This document shows positions 32,589-41,731 of a DNA stretch of 64,000 nucleotides, piece after piece; within the stretch, counting starts at the first letter, position 1; every line of letters starts with the position of its first letter. Made by a program: the position numbers and the translations under genes. The stretch covers positions 1,984,001 through 2,048,000 of the forward strand of contig NZ_CP099993.1 in assembly GCF_024138125.1 (NCBI RefSeq), in the 5' to 3' direction. Below the pieces are notes generated by a model. It was not told where the DNA came from. It saw nothing but the letters and a program-made list of their open reading frames with translations, and made no database searches. The stretch comes from Halorussus salilacus. GTDB taxonomy: Archaea; Halobacteriota; Halobacteria; Halobacteriales; Haladaptataceae.

Positions 32589-33967
32589 TCCCGCTCGCCC
32601 GCGCCGAGCGCGCTCTCACCGACCTTCTCGTGGCCCTCGATGACCTCCGTGCCGCCCATGTAGGGCCGCAGGGCCTCGGGCACCGTGACAGTGCCGTCGT
32701 CGTTCTGGTAGTATTCGAGGATGGCGACCATCACGCGGGGCAGGGCGAGGCCCGACCCGTTGAGGGTGTGGAGGTACTCGGTCGACTCGTGGCGCTCGGG
32801 CCGGTAGCGCAGGCCCGCGCGCCGGGCCTGGAAGTCCTCGAAGTTCGAGACCGACGAGACTTCGAGCCACCGCCCGCCCTCCTCGGGACCGTCGTCCATG
32901 TCGTCGCCCGGTGCCCACACCTCGATGTCGTACTTCTTGGCCTGCGTGAACCCGAGGTCGGCGGTACACATCTCCAGAATCCGGTAGGGGAGGTCGAGGC
33001 GGCGCAGGACCTCCTCGGCCTCGTCGAGCAGGCGGTCGAAGGCCTCGTAGCTCTCGTCGGGTTCCACGAAGTTGACCATCTCGACCTTGTTGAACTGGTG
33101 GACCCGGACGATTCCGCGGGTCTCGGTGCCGTGTTCGCCCGCCTCCCGCCGGAAGTTCGGCGTGTAGGCCTGATGCTTGATGGGGAGATCGTCCTTGAGC
33201 AGGATGTCGTCGCGGTACATGTTGGTGACCGGTACCTCCGCGGTCGGGCAGAGCCAGAGGTCCTCGTCGCCGTACGGCTCGTCGTTCGACCCACCGAGTC
33301 GGTAGGCGTCCTCGACGAACTTCGGGAACTGGCCGGTCCCCTCCATCGACCTGCTGTTGACCGGAATCGGCGGGAACAGGTCGACGTACCCCTGCTCGCG
33401 GTGGAGGTCGAGCATGAACTGGAGGAGGGCGTACTCCAACTGCGCGCCCTCACCCTTCAGGAAGTAGAAGCCGCTCCCGGTCGTCTTGGCCGCCCGCGCC
33501 TCGTCGATGATGTCCAACTCCTCGCCGAGGTCGTAGTGTGGCGTCACCTCGTCGGGAAGCTCTCGGAGGTCGTCGAACCCCTCGCGTCGGCGCTCGACGT
33601 TGTCGTCCTCGCTGTCGCCGACCGGCACCTCCTCGTGGGGAATCTGGGGGAGTTCGAGCAGGCGCTCGTCGAGTTCGGCCTCCAGTTCGTCGGCGCGCTC
33701 CTCGACCTCCTCGATTTCGGCCTTGAGTTCCTGGGAGGTCTCGATAGCCTCCTCGGCCTCCTCGTGGTCTCCGGCCTGCTTGAGTTCGCCGATGCGGTCG
33801 CTGACCTGATTTCGCTCGTGGCGAAGTTCGTCGCCGCGGGCCTTGAGCTCGCGCCACTCCTCGTCCATCTCCAGAATCTCGTCGAAGTCCACGTCGGTCA
33901 CGCCCTTCTGTTCGAGCGCGGCCCGGACCTCGTCGGGGTTCTCGCGGATGTAGTTCCGGTCTAGCAT
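32585..33967 (-). CDS. serS: Serine--tRNA ligase
   Basis: 460 residues; class II synthetase that also supplies Ser-tRNA for selenocysteine systems where present. The N-terminal two-helix coiled coil (residues about 30-105) binds the long variable arm of tRNA-Ser. Motif 2 is NFRREAGEHGTETRGIVRVHQFNKVE and motif 3 GSGLALPRVMVAILE. It is of the bacterial/standard type, not the rare methanogen type. The start ATG 33967 (MLDRNYIRENPDEV) is the family start. Third of four synthetases in the window. Confidence 0.96.
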   Translation of the reverse strand: MLDRNYIRENPDEVRAALEQKGVTDVDFDEILEMDEEWRELKARGDELRHERNQVSDRIGELKQAGDHEEAEEAIETSQELKAEIEEVEERADELEAELDERLLELPQIPHEEVPVGDSEDDNVERRREGFDDLRELPDEVTPHYDLGEELDIIDEARAAKTTGSGFYFLKGEGAQLEYALLQFMLDLHREQGYVDLFPPIPVNSRSMEGTGQFPKFVEDAYRLGGSNDEPYGDEDLWLCPTAEVPVTNMYRDDILLKDDLPIKHQAYTPNFRREAGEHGTETRGIVRVHQFNKVEMVNFVEPDESYEAFDRLLDEAEEVLRRLDLPYRILEMCTADLGFTQAKKYDIEVWAPGDDMDDGPEEGGRWLEVSSVSNFEDFQARRAGLRYRPERHESTEYLHTLNGSGLALPRVMVAILEYYQNDDGTVTVPEALRPYMGGTEVIEGHEKVGESALGAGERD

Positions 33968-34104
33968 TCCTACTCTCCAAATCCCGCTCCCGGCAAAAAA
34001 CCGTATCGTTCGTGGGATAACGGTTGGCAAGGGGTGACGGGGGTTCGGGCGGCGCTTGTGGGCTCGCAGGCCCGGTCACGCGGTGTTCTCGGGGCAAACT
34101 TTGA

Positions 34105-34131
34105 TACACAACTGGAACGATTGTGTACACA
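34105..34131 (+). promoter_or_regulatory. Operator candidate upstream of the UPF0175/PIN pair
   Basis: TACACAA (34105-34111) and TTGTGTA (34121-34127) form a spaced inverted repeat, and TGTGTACACA (34122-34131) is itself palindromic and touches the ATG. This layout fits autorepression by the ribbon-helix-helix-like antitoxin. The same TACACA/TGTGTA pair is found before the HTH/PIN-like operon at 54808. Confidence 0.5.
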
Positions 34132-34442
34132 TGAGTCAGAAGCACGTGACCACCCGCGTCTCCGAGGACCTGTACGAGAAGATAGAGCGTATCCGCGAGG
34201 AGGAACAGACCGACCGCTCGACGGCTATCAAGCGACTGCTCGAACGCGGCGTCGGCGATTGGCAGGTCGAGACTGCCGTCCAGCGGTACCGAGACGGGGA
34301 CGTTTCCGTCGGCCGCGCGGCGGAGTTGGCCGACCTCTCGGTGTGGCGTTTTCTCGACGTTCTGGAGGAACGAGGCGTCGAGATGAACTACGACGAGACG
34401 GACCTCGAAGCCGACATCGCGGCGGTACGCGACGATGAGTGA
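34131..34442 (+). CDS. UPF0175-type antitoxin
   Basis: 103 residues. An N-terminal ribbon-helix-helix-like segment (HVTTRVSEDLYEKIERIREEEQTDRSTAIKRLLERGV) is followed by the UPF0175 block ETAVQRYRDGDVSVGRAAELADLSVWRFLDVLEERGVEMNY. UPF0175 proteins are regarded as antitoxins of DUF3368 PIN partners, and exactly such a gene overlaps it by 8 bp. The N-terminal RHH gives a likely DNA-binding, autorepressing form. Confidence 0.82.
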   Translation: MSQKHVTTRVSEDLYEKIERIREEEQTDRSTAIKRLLERGVGDWQVETAVQRYRDGDVSVGRAAELADLSVWRFLDVLEERGVEMNYDETDLEADIAAVRDDE

Positions 34443-34959
34443 GGCCGTCGTCACCGATGCGACGGTCCTCATCTATCTCGCCAAACTCGGGGACCTCTCC
34501 TTTTTGGACGAACTGTTCGACGACACGTACGTTTCCGACCGTGTCTACGAGGAAGTCGTTACTCGCGGCAGGGCGGAGCAGTACGCCGACGCGCTCCCGG
34601 TCGAGGAAGCGGTCGAGAACTTCCTCGACGTGCGGAGCCTCTCGACGGAATTGACCGAGCGCGTAGACGAAATCCAGCGGTCGGCCGGTCTCGAACGCGG
34701 CGAATGCACGGCCATCGCGTTGGCAGAGGCCGGGGATGCACGCTGTCTCACCGACGACCACGCCGCACGCACGACCGCCGAATCGCTCGGCGTCGCGGTC
34801 GGTGGCACGATTTACGTCTATCTGGAGTCGCTCGACCGCGGTCGCATCTCGTACGAGGAGTACGTCGATACACTCGACGACCTCACGGACAACGGGTTCC
34901 GGATGAGCGCGAGTCTGTATCGGCGCGCGGTCGATGCGGGCGAGGAACTCACGGACTGA
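34435..34959 (+). CDS. DUF3368-type PIN-domain toxin
   Basis: 174 residues. PIN acidic residues: VVTDATVLIYLAKLG (Asp 8), VYEEVVTRG (Glu near 39), ERGECTAIALAEAG (Glu near 89) and CLTDDHAARTTA (Asp near 106-107). The GE-C-TAIALA block is typical of DUF3368. The expected activity is Mg-dependent RNase. The 8-bp overlap with the UPF0175 gene indicates coupled translation. Confidence 0.82.
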   Translation: MSEAVVTDATVLIYLAKLGDLSFLDELFDDTYVSDRVYEEVVTRGRAEQYADALPVEEAVENFLDVRSLSTELTERVDEIQRSAGLERGECTAIALAEAGDARCLTDDHAARTTAESLGVAVGGTIYVYLESLDRGRISYEEYVDTLDDLTDNGFRMSASLYRRAVDAGEELTD

Positions 34960-35007
34960 ATCGCCGAGGGCGAACCCCTTTTGTTCCGCCCGCCCGCACT
35001 TCCGACC

Positions 35008-35925
35008 ATGACGAGAGGCGACCTCCGCGAAGTGACGACCGGCAGTTGCTCGGACCTCTACTACCTCGACACCGGGATGTACGACACCGACGAGTACGGC
35101 GCGGTCTACGTCTACGACGCCGCCCGGCCCGCCATCGTCGAGACCGGAATCGGCACCCACCACGACCTGATTCTGGACGCGCTCGACGAACTCTCCATCT
35201 CTCGGGAGGACGTGGCGGTCATCGCGCCGACCCACGTCCACCTCGACCACGCGGGCGGGGCAGGCTTCCTCGCGGAAGCCTGCCCCAACGCCGAGGTGAT
35301 GGTCCACGAGATCGGCGCGCGTCACCTCGTGGACCCCTCGCGACTCGTCGAGGGGACCAAGCGGGCGGTCGGCGACCAGTGGGAGTTCTACGTCGAACCC
35401 GAACCCGTCCCCGAGGAGCGCGTGGTCGAACTGCAGGCGGGCGACGAGATAAACCTCGGCGACCACCACCTCGAAGTCTACCACGCGCCGGGCCACGCGC
35501 CCCATCAGGTCGTCTACTACGACCGCGACGACGACGCCCTCTTCACCGGCGACGCGGCGGGCATCTGGGTGCCCGAACGCGGAGAGATCTTCGAGACCTC
35601 CCCGCCGCCGAACTTCGACCTCGAGGAGTGTCTCGCCGACCTCGAAACCGTCCGGGACCTCCACCCCGAGGCACTGTTGTACACCCACTTCGGCCCCCGC
35701 GAGTACGAGGTCGGCGCGATGGACGAGTACGCCGACGTGCTGACCGAGTGGGTCGAGCGCGTGGAGGAGAAGGACGAAGAACTGGGCGACCGCGACGCTG
35801 TCGTCGAGTTCTTCGCCGACCAGACTGACATGGCCGACGTGTGGGGCGAGCGCAAGGCCCGCGAGGAGGCGAAACTGAACGTTCGAGGGGTTCTGACGTA
35901 CCTTCGAAATCGGGACGGCGAGTAG
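35008..35925 (+). CDS. MBL-fold metallohydrolase
   Basis: 305 residues from ATG 35008. The metal motif THVHLDHAGG is near 73-82, YHAPGHAPHQVVYY near 160-173 and LFTGDAAG near 181-188, giving a complete H-x-H-x-D-H set. A short C-terminal helical region follows. This glyoxalase II-like subgroup acts on thioesters or other hydrolysable bonds; the substrate is unknown. Monocistronic. Confidence 0.9.
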   Translation: MTRGDLREVTTGSCSDLYYLDTGMYDTDEYGAVYVYDAARPAIVETGIGTHHDLILDALDELSISREDVAVIAPTHVHLDHAGGAGFLAEACPNAEVMVHEIGARHLVDPSRLVEGTKRAVGDQWEFYVEPEPVPEERVVELQAGDEINLGDHHLEVYHAPGHAPHQVVYYDRDDDALFTGDAAGIWVPERGEIFETSPPPNFDLEECLADLETVRDLHPEALLYTHFGPREYEVGAMDEYADVLTEWVERVEEKDEELGDRDAVVEFFADQTDMADVWGERKAREEAKLNVRGVLTYLRNRDGE

Positions 35926-36400
35926 AGGGTCGAGTTTCTATCTAGTGCAGTCTTCCGGGCGAGGCCTGCGGTCGCGGTGCTGTGCGGTTGCGGTTTTCAT
36001 CGGTGCCGGACACCGCTGGCGTCTCGCCGTTCGAATCGGTGCTTTCGGTTGCTCTCGACGAGTACGTCTCAGAAAGCCCCCGCCCGCTCGCCACCGGAGG
36101 ACAAACCGCGTCCTCCGAGGCCTCGTTCGCTCCGCTCACGAGACGGTCGCTGACGCGGGATATTTCCGCGCCTCTCTGCACCGCCCGGCGCGGAAATAGC
36201 AGCCCGCGCAGACGACCACGGGCCTACGGCCCGCGAGCGGGCGGCCCCTTTCAGTCCCGCCCCGGTGGACTGATTCCCGGTCGATTTCCGGTGGAACGTC
36301 TCACCGACGATTTTCCGGTGGAAGTCTCACCGGCCGATACTCCACTTCCGCGACCGTCAGCGGTTTAGGCGTCGGCGACGACTGTCTCTCCGATTCTCAA
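35926..36400. other. Gene-free spacer with dispersed repeat modules and a hairpin
   Basis: 475 bp without a credible gene. It carries GAAAGCCCCCGCCCGCTCGC (36072-36091) and CCTTTCAGTCCC (36247-36258), both also seen at 571-600, enclosing about 150 bp that includes a 12-bp stem hairpin (36161-36198). It looks like a composite repeat element. Confidence 0.5.
36161..36198. repeat. Hairpin with 12-bp stem
   Basis: TATTTCCGCGCC (36161-36172) and GGCGCGGAAATA (36187-36198) pair perfectly around a 14-nt loop, inside the composite spacer. Confidence 0.75.
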
Positions 36401-37621
36401 ATGGGGGAGGACAACGCTCGAACGGACGGGGACGAGGCGGTCCGAATCGGCATCGTCGGCGCGGGCAACCGGGGCCGGAACCACGCGCTCCGCTACGCCC
36501 GGATTCCCGGCGCGGAGGTGGTCGCGGTCGCCGACGTGGACGAAGCGAAGGCCCGCAACCTCGCGGACTCCCACGGCGCGGAGAGCTACGCCAGCCACGC
36601 GGAGATGCTCGCCGACGCCGACCTCGGTCTCGACGCCGTCAATCTCTGCGTCCACGCGCCGCTCCACGCGCCCATCGGGGTGGACGCGCTCGAAGCCGGA
36701 ACCGACGTGTTCTGCGAGAAGCCGATGGCCGACAGTTACGCCGCGGCCCGACGACTCTCCGAGGCGGCCGAGCGGACCGGCCAGCGACTCGCGGTCCAGA
36801 ACCAACTGCTCTACACGGTCGAGACGCGGGCCGCGAAGGCGGTCGCCGACGCTGGCGAACTCGGCGAGGTGTACCACGGCGTCGCTGGCCGGTCTCGCGG
36901 GTGGGCGTTCGACGTCGAGAACACCGAGGTGGCGATGGGCGCGCGCAGGCGGGGCACCCCCTACGTCGACGGCTACGGGTCGCCCGCGTTCGCCCGCGAG
37001 GAGTCGGCGGGCGGCGGCGCGGTCTACGACCTCGGGAGCTACACCATCGGCCAGATACTCTATCTGATGGGCTCGCCGACAGTCGAGCGCGTTCGCGGCG
37101 AGACGTTCCGGACCACGCCAGCGCGCGCTCGCGCCGCCGAGGACGACGAGTACCGCCGACGCGTCGAGCAGAGCGGCTACGACGTCGAGGACGTGGGCGT
37201 CGGACTCGTCACCTTCGAGGACGGGTCGGTGCTGTCGGTCCGGGCGAGCTGGTCGCGCTATCAGGAGGACGAGTCGAGCGCGGTCGTCGGGACCCGGGGC
37301 GGCGTCCGGCTCGACCCCTTCGAGTACTACTCGACCGTCGGCGACGTGGAGATGCGCGCGAGCGCCGACCTCGAAGAGTTCCGCTTCCGCCAGCAGTACC
37401 TCGACGGCGAGCGCGGAGAGATGGCCTACAGGTCGGGACTGGCGGCCGACCCGCTCTACCACTGGGTCGAGGGACTCGCCGGGAGAACCGACCCCCTGCC
37501 GACCGCCGAGCTGGGACTCGAAGCGATGCTCGCGATGGACGGCATCTATCGGTCGGCCGGACTCGGTCGGGAGGTCACCCGCGAGGAGGTGGTCGAGGAC
37601 GCCGACCCGACCCCCGAATAG
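36401..37621 (+). CDS. Gfo/Idh/MocA-family oxidoreductase
   Basis: 406 residues. N-terminal Rossmann fold with GIVGAGNRGRNHALRYA near 16-32; CEKPMADSYAA near 104 is the family EKP motif carrying the catalytic Lys. The C-terminal alpha/beta domain includes GGGAVYDLGSYTIGQILYLMG near 204-224 with the conserved D-x-G(S/C/H) block. It uses NAD(P) to oxidise or reduce a sugar or related polyol; the substrate is not predictable. No sugar genes lie adjacent. Confidence 0.9.
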   Translation: MGEDNARTDGDEAVRIGIVGAGNRGRNHALRYARIPGAEVVAVADVDEAKARNLADSHGAESYASHAEMLADADLGLDAVNLCVHAPLHAPIGVDALEAGTDVFCEKPMADSYAAARRLSEAAERTGQRLAVQNQLLYTVETRAAKAVADAGELGEVYHGVAGRSRGWAFDVENTEVAMGARRRGTPYVDGYGSPAFAREESAGGGAVYDLGSYTIGQILYLMGSPTVERVRGETFRTTPARARAAEDDEYRRRVEQSGYDVEDVGVGLVTFEDGSVLSVRASWSRYQEDESSAVVGTRGGVRLDPFEYYSTVGDVEMRASADLEEFRFRQQYLDGERGEMAYRSGLAADPLYHWVEGLAGRTDPLPTAELGLEAMLAMDGIYRSAGLGREVTREEVVEDADPTPE

Positions 37622-37706
37622 GCCGCCACTCGCCCCCCGATAAACCCGGATGAACGGCCCGAGAGTTCGGCAGTAGCTTAATATCGTCGGGTTCTGATGG
37701 AATGGT

Positions 37707-39737
37707 ATGACGTGGCGTGACGCCGAACGGGCGTACGACGACGAGGTCATCGGACGGTCCACGCTGTCGCGCATGTTCGAGGAGAGCGCGGCACGGCACG
37801 CGAACCGCCCGGCACAGCAGTACAAGGGCGGCGTCTACGACCGGTCGCTGGTGGGGAGCGCGCTCGCGGCCGCTCCCGACGGCGAGTTCCGGGCCATCTC
37901 CTACGCCGAGATGCGCGATGTCGTCCGGTCGCTCGCCGCCGGATTCCGCGACCTCGGCGTCGGGGCCGACGACCGGGTGGGAATCTTCTCGGCGACCCGG
38001 ATGGAGTGGGCCCAGTGCGACTTCGGCCTGCTGGCGGCGGGCGCAATCGTGACCACGGTCTACCGGGGCTCGTCGCCGAACCAGGTCGCACACCTGCTGG
38101 GCGACCCCGACGCCTCGGGCGTCGTGGTGGAGAACGCCGACCTGCTGGAGCGGGTGGTCCGAGTGCAGGACTCGCTCGACCTCGAGTTCGCGGTCCTGAT
38201 GGACGACCCCGGCGACGGCGTCGAGTCGGGAGCGGGCGACGGCGGCGGGTCAGAGGCGGGCGACGGCGTCGCGTCCGAGGGGGCGGCCGCCCCCTCGGAC
38301 GCGGAATTCGACGTGTACACCCTCGGCGAGGTGTACGAGCGCGGCGCGGCGGCGTTCGACGAGACCGAATACGAGTCGTGGCTCGACGCTCGGGACCCCG
38401 AGGACCTCGCGACGCTCATCTACACCTCCGGGACGACCGGCACGCCGAAGGGCGTCCGGCTCAGTCACTGGAACTTCCGGTCGAACGTCAATCAGTGTCG
38501 GCGGCGGTTCGGTCCCCGCCCCGACAAGGGCGACCTGCCGGTCATCGACGAGGGCTCCAGCACCGTCTCGTTCCTGCCGCTGGCCCACGTCTTCGAGCGA
38601 CTCGCGGGCCACTTCCTCATGTTCGCCAGCGGCGCGACGGTCGCCTACGCCGAGAACCCCGAGACCCTCCGCGAGGACTTTCAGGCTATCGGGCCGACCA
38701 CCGGAACGAGCGTCCCGCGGGTGTACGAGCGGATGTACGACGCCATCCGCGAGCAGGCCGAGTCGTCGGCGGTCGGCGAGCGACTGTTCTCGTGGGCGAC
38801 CGACGTGGGACGGCGGTACTTCGAGGCCGACTCGCCCGGCCCGGCCCTGCGCGCCCAGCGCGCGGTCGCCGACAGACTCGTGTTCCGGAAGGTCAGGAAC
38901 GGTCTCGGCGGCAACGTCGATTTCCTCATCAGCGGCGGCGGGAGCCTCTCGCCCGACCTCTGTGCGCTGTACCACGGCATGGGCCTGCCGATTCTGGAGG
39001 GGTACGGCCTGACCGAGACCTCGCCGGTCATCGCGGTCAATCCGCCCGAGGAGCCGAAGGTCGGTACCATCGGCCCGCCGGTCGCCGACGTGGAGGTCCG
39101 GGTCGACGACTCGATGGTGGGCGAGGAGTTCGCAGACGCCGAGGGCGAGGTCGGCGAACTCCTCGTGAAGGGGCCGAACGTCACCGACGGCTACTGGGAA
39201 CTCCCCGAGGCGACCGAGCAGGCGTTCACCGAGGAGGGTTGGTTCCGGACCGGCGACATCGTCGAGATTCGCCCCGACGACTACGTCGCGTTCCGCGAGC
39301 GAGCCAAGGGAATCCTCGTGCTCTCGACCGGCAAGAACGTCGCCCCCGGACCCATCGAGGACGCGTTCGCCGCGAGCGAACTGGTCGAGCAGTGCATGGT
39401 GGTCGGCGACGGCCAGAAGTTCGTCTCCGCCATCCTCGTGCCGAACTTCGAGGCGGTCCGCAAGCGCGCCGACACCGAGGGCGTCGACCTGCCCGACGAC
39501 CCCGAGGACCTCGTCGGCGACGACCGGGTGAAGGCGTGGCTCGACGAGGAGGTCGAGTCGGTCAACGAGCGGTTCGAGTCCCACGAGCAGATAAAGCAGT
39601 ACCGGCTCGTCCCCGAGGAGTTCACCGAGGACAACGACCTGCTGACCCCGACGATGAAGAAGAAGCGCCGGAACATCCTGGAGCGGTTCGCCGACGAGAT
39701 AGACGAGATATACGCGGCCCAGTACGGAGACGCCTGA
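37707..39737 (+). CDS. AMP-dependent long-chain acyl-CoA synthetase
   Basis: 676 residues. Adenylation motifs: YTSGTTGTPKGVRLSHWN near 239-256, GYGLTETSPV near 432-441 and EGWFRTGDIVEI near 511-522; the catalytic Lys lies in the last domain (LTPTMKKKRRNILERF). It activates fatty acids to acyl-CoA. A Gly/Ser/Glu-rich insert near 170-200 (SGAGDGGGSEAGDG) is a non-conserved linker. A TTAATATCG at 37678 may include its promoter. Directly downstream lies the AT-rich leader of the halocin-like gene. Confidence 0.9.
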   Translation: MTWRDAERAYDDEVIGRSTLSRMFEESAARHANRPAQQYKGGVYDRSLVGSALAAAPDGEFRAISYAEMRDVVRSLAAGFRDLGVGADDRVGIFSATRMEWAQCDFGLLAAGAIVTTVYRGSSPNQVAHLLGDPDASGVVVENADLLERVVRVQDSLDLEFAVLMDDPGDGVESGAGDGGGSEAGDGVASEGAAAPSDAEFDVYTLGEVYERGAAAFDETEYESWLDARDPEDLATLIYTSGTTGTPKGVRLSHWNFRSNVNQCRRRFGPRPDKGDLPVIDEGSSTVSFLPLAHVFERLAGHFLMFASGATVAYAENPETLREDFQAIGPTTGTSVPRVYERMYDAIREQAESSAVGERLFSWATDVGRRYFEADSPGPALRAQRAVADRLVFRKVRNGLGGNVDFLISGGGSLSPDLCALYHGMGLPILEGYGLTETSPVIAVNPPEEPKVGTIGPPVADVEVRVDDSMVGEEFADAEGEVGELLVKGPNVTDGYWELPEATEQAFTEEGWFRTGDIVEIRPDDYVAFRERAKGILVLSTGKNVAPGPIEDAFAASELVEQCMVVGDGQKFVSAILVPNFEAVRKRADTEGVDLPDDPEDLVGDDRVKAWLDEEVESVNERFESHEQIKQYRLVPEEFTEDNDLLTPTMKKKRRNILERFADEIDEIYAAQYGDA

Positions 39738-39888
39738 CGGACGTCCCCCCGATTCCGGTCCGACGGGACGTGTGCTGCTCGGGTCGCCAGCGCGTCGGTC
39801 GAAGGCGTCCGTTCTCGGAGAGAGCGACGACGCGATAGCGTTTCGACCGTACCTCGATACCGAACTCTAATCAGTGATACAAATATTA

Positions 39889-39897
39889 TTTTATATA
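39889..39897 (+). promoter_or_regulatory. TATA box of the halocin-like gene
   Basis: TTTTATATA lies about 55 nt before ATG 39949 inside an AT-rich block (39870-39948), so the mRNA would have a leader of about 25-30 nt. The AT-richness contrasts with the surrounding high-GC DNA. Confidence 0.5.
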
Positions 39898-39948
39898 GGT
39901 AGTAGCAGATACTAAAATTTATCTAACAGTAATTTATTTTGTTACTTG

Positions 39949-40818
39949 ATGGCTCCTGATAAACCCAATCGTCGTGACGTGCTGAAAGGTGTGAGCGGTG
40001 CCGGAATCGCTGGCGTGGCCGGGATGTTCTCCGTCTCGGTCGCCGCTGCGGAGGGCCCCGAGGACGAGCCCATCACGATGCTGGAGAAGGGTCGGAAGAT
40101 GGCGCTCGCTCGACAGCTCTCGAAGACCGAGCAGTTCGAGACCCTCCTCGAAACGGCGAACGAGAGGGGCTACGAGTTCTCTTGGGACCTCGACGACCTC
40201 GACGCCGCGCGGGTCGAGGCCGGGGAGTTCCGGCGGGAACTCGTGGCGTACAACTTCGACACCGAGGGCGACCACCGCGCGGCCATCGTCATCGGCCGCG
40301 ACCTCGACACCGACGAGGTCGAACTCGCGCAGATGGACTTCGAGTACTACCGGAGCGACGGCGTGCTCGACCGGACCGAGCGGTACGAGGCGGCGACCGA
40401 CGTCGAGACGACTCAGCTCGGCCGGACCACCCCCGACTCGGGCGTCCGCCGTCGGACCATCGAACCCGACCCCGACGCGATCACCGCCTTCGTCGACCGA
40501 GACGCCGGTACCGCTGGCTGGACCGACTTCCCGGACTACCTGAACATCAGCTACTGTAGCGGCTGTTACTGGGCGACCAACAGGACGTGTCGGCTCCTCT
40601 GTAGCACCGTCGGCGCGTTCGCGTGCGGTGCCCTCGGTGTCACCGTCGTCGGTGCGGTCTCGTGTGTCACCTTCGTCAAGGCCGTCTGCTACGTCGCCAA
40701 CTACACGAGCGGCTGCGGTGACGACCTCGGCGCGACGATCTGCAAGCATCCCGTGGTCGACGTCTGCGACGACGACGAGTCCGGCGACATCATCGACGTC
40801 GACATCCCGTACTTCTGA
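39949..40818 (+). CDS. Halocin C8-like precursor (Tat signal, immunity-like propart, Cys-rich peptide)
   Basis: 289 residues from ATG 39949 (MAPDKPNRRDVLKGVSGAG); a TTG one codon earlier is an alternative. Residues 1-33 are a twin-arginine signal. Residues about 34-195 are an acidic propart. From about 203 comes a hydrophobic Cys-rich segment with ten Cys spaced 2-7-3-7-12-7-8-8-7 residues apart and an YTSGCGDD block. From memory, mature halocin C8 has ten Cys spaced 2-7-3-7-13-7-8-8-5 and an EYSGCGDA block, so the match is close. Unlike C8, a 16-residue acidic tail (DDDESGDIIDVDIPYF) follows the last Cys. In C8 the propart (HalI) gives self-immunity. Strong family call; activity untested. 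Confidence 0.88.
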   Translation: MAPDKPNRRDVLKGVSGAGIAGVAGMFSVSVAAAEGPEDEPITMLEKGRKMALARQLSKTEQFETLLETANERGYEFSWDLDDLDAARVEAGEFRRELVAYNFDTEGDHRAAIVIGRDLDTDEVELAQMDFEYYRSDGVLDRTERYEAATDVETTQLGRTTPDSGVRRRTIEPDPDAITAFVDRDAGTAGWTDFPDYLNISYCSGCYWATNRTCRLLCSTVGAFACGALGVTVVGAVSCVTFVKAVCYVANYTSGCGDDLGATICKHPVVDVCDDDESGDIIDVDIPYF

Positions 40819-40857
40819 CCGGCGACTCGGGCGGTCCGACGCTCGATCCGCCTTCGT

Positions 40858-41583
40858 CTACGAGATCGCGATCAGTGCGACCCCGAGGACACAGAAGACG
40901 AGCGCGACGGCGAGCGGAAGCGCGGCGGCCCGAAGCCGACGTCCGACGACCGCTCGCGGCGACCGGTCGGTTATCACGAGCGCTCCCGTGAGGACCGTTC
41001 GGCCGTCGGTCCGCTCGGGACGCCCCGCGATTACGTGGGGTTCGTCGAGGTCGATGCGCCGCTCGACGTACCGGCGAGTGCCGATACCGAGGACCGAGAG
41101 CGGTCCCGCCGACGCGGGCCCGACCCCCTCGCGCACCGCGAGGAACGATTCGATGCGCTCGGGCGGCCGTTCGCCCGCGGGCACGACGACGGTCTCGGGC
41201 TCCGTATCGAGCGCGAACCGCCGCGATTCGGGCTCGACGCGGACGCGGTCGCTGTCACCGCGCAACTCGAAGGGGACCGTGGCGACCCCGTCGTCGAGGT
41301 CCCGCCATGTGAACGGGACCTCGGACGGCGTGAGCGCCCGCTCGGCGATCTCGTACTCGACGCCCAGACAGGGCTCGCCCGTGAACGGCCCGTCGAGCGA
41401 CTCGCCGACCGATTCGGCCCGACCGCGACAGACCACGAACCCCGAGTCGGCGGACACCTCCGCGGGAGCGACGACCTCCGACCGCAGGAGACGCGGGAGC
41501 ACGGCGAGCGGCCTGAGGGCGTACCAGCCGAACCCGAGGCCCGAGACGACGAGAACGACGCCCAGCACCACGATTGTTGCCAT
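40858..41583 (-). CDS. GIDE-domain membrane protein
   Basis: 241 residues with an N-terminal membrane helix (about 2-24) and a C-terminal one (about 220-240). The middle resembles the GIDE/BAM domain of mitochondrial MUL1 E3 ligases: VVCRGRAESVGESLDGPFTGEPCLGVEYEI then VPFELRGDSDRVRVEP. No RING finger follows, as is usual in prokaryotic GIDE proteins, so no ligase activity should be assumed. It ends 39 bp beyond the halocin-like gene, convergent with it. Confidence 0.75.
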   Translation of the reverse strand: MATIVVLGVVLVVSGLGFGWYALRPLAVLPRLLRSEVVAPAEVSADSGFVVCRGRAESVGESLDGPFTGEPCLGVEYEIAERALTPSEVPFTWRDLDDGVATVPFELRGDSDRVRVEPESRRFALDTEPETVVVPAGERPPERIESFLAVREGVGPASAGPLSVLGIGTRRYVERRIDLDEPHVIAGRPERTDGRTVLTGALVITDRSPRAVVGRRLRAAALPLAVALVFCVLGVALIAIS

Positions 41584-41731
41584 GTGTGCCCGTTTTCCAC
41601 CGACGAATCAAATAGCTTGTTCCCGTAAAAAACTCGCCGGTGGGGTCTCGCCCATGCAGGGGTGGGGTCTCGCTTGCGCCCGGGACGTCCCATCCCTCGT
41701 GTTTATTACTCGAAAAACGGAACCACTACCC

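Noticed and set aside
41639-41673. 13-bp direct repeat GGTGGGGTCTCGC before the AOR gene
   Set aside because: Only two copies 22 bp apart in a G-rich run; could be chance or a simple duplication.
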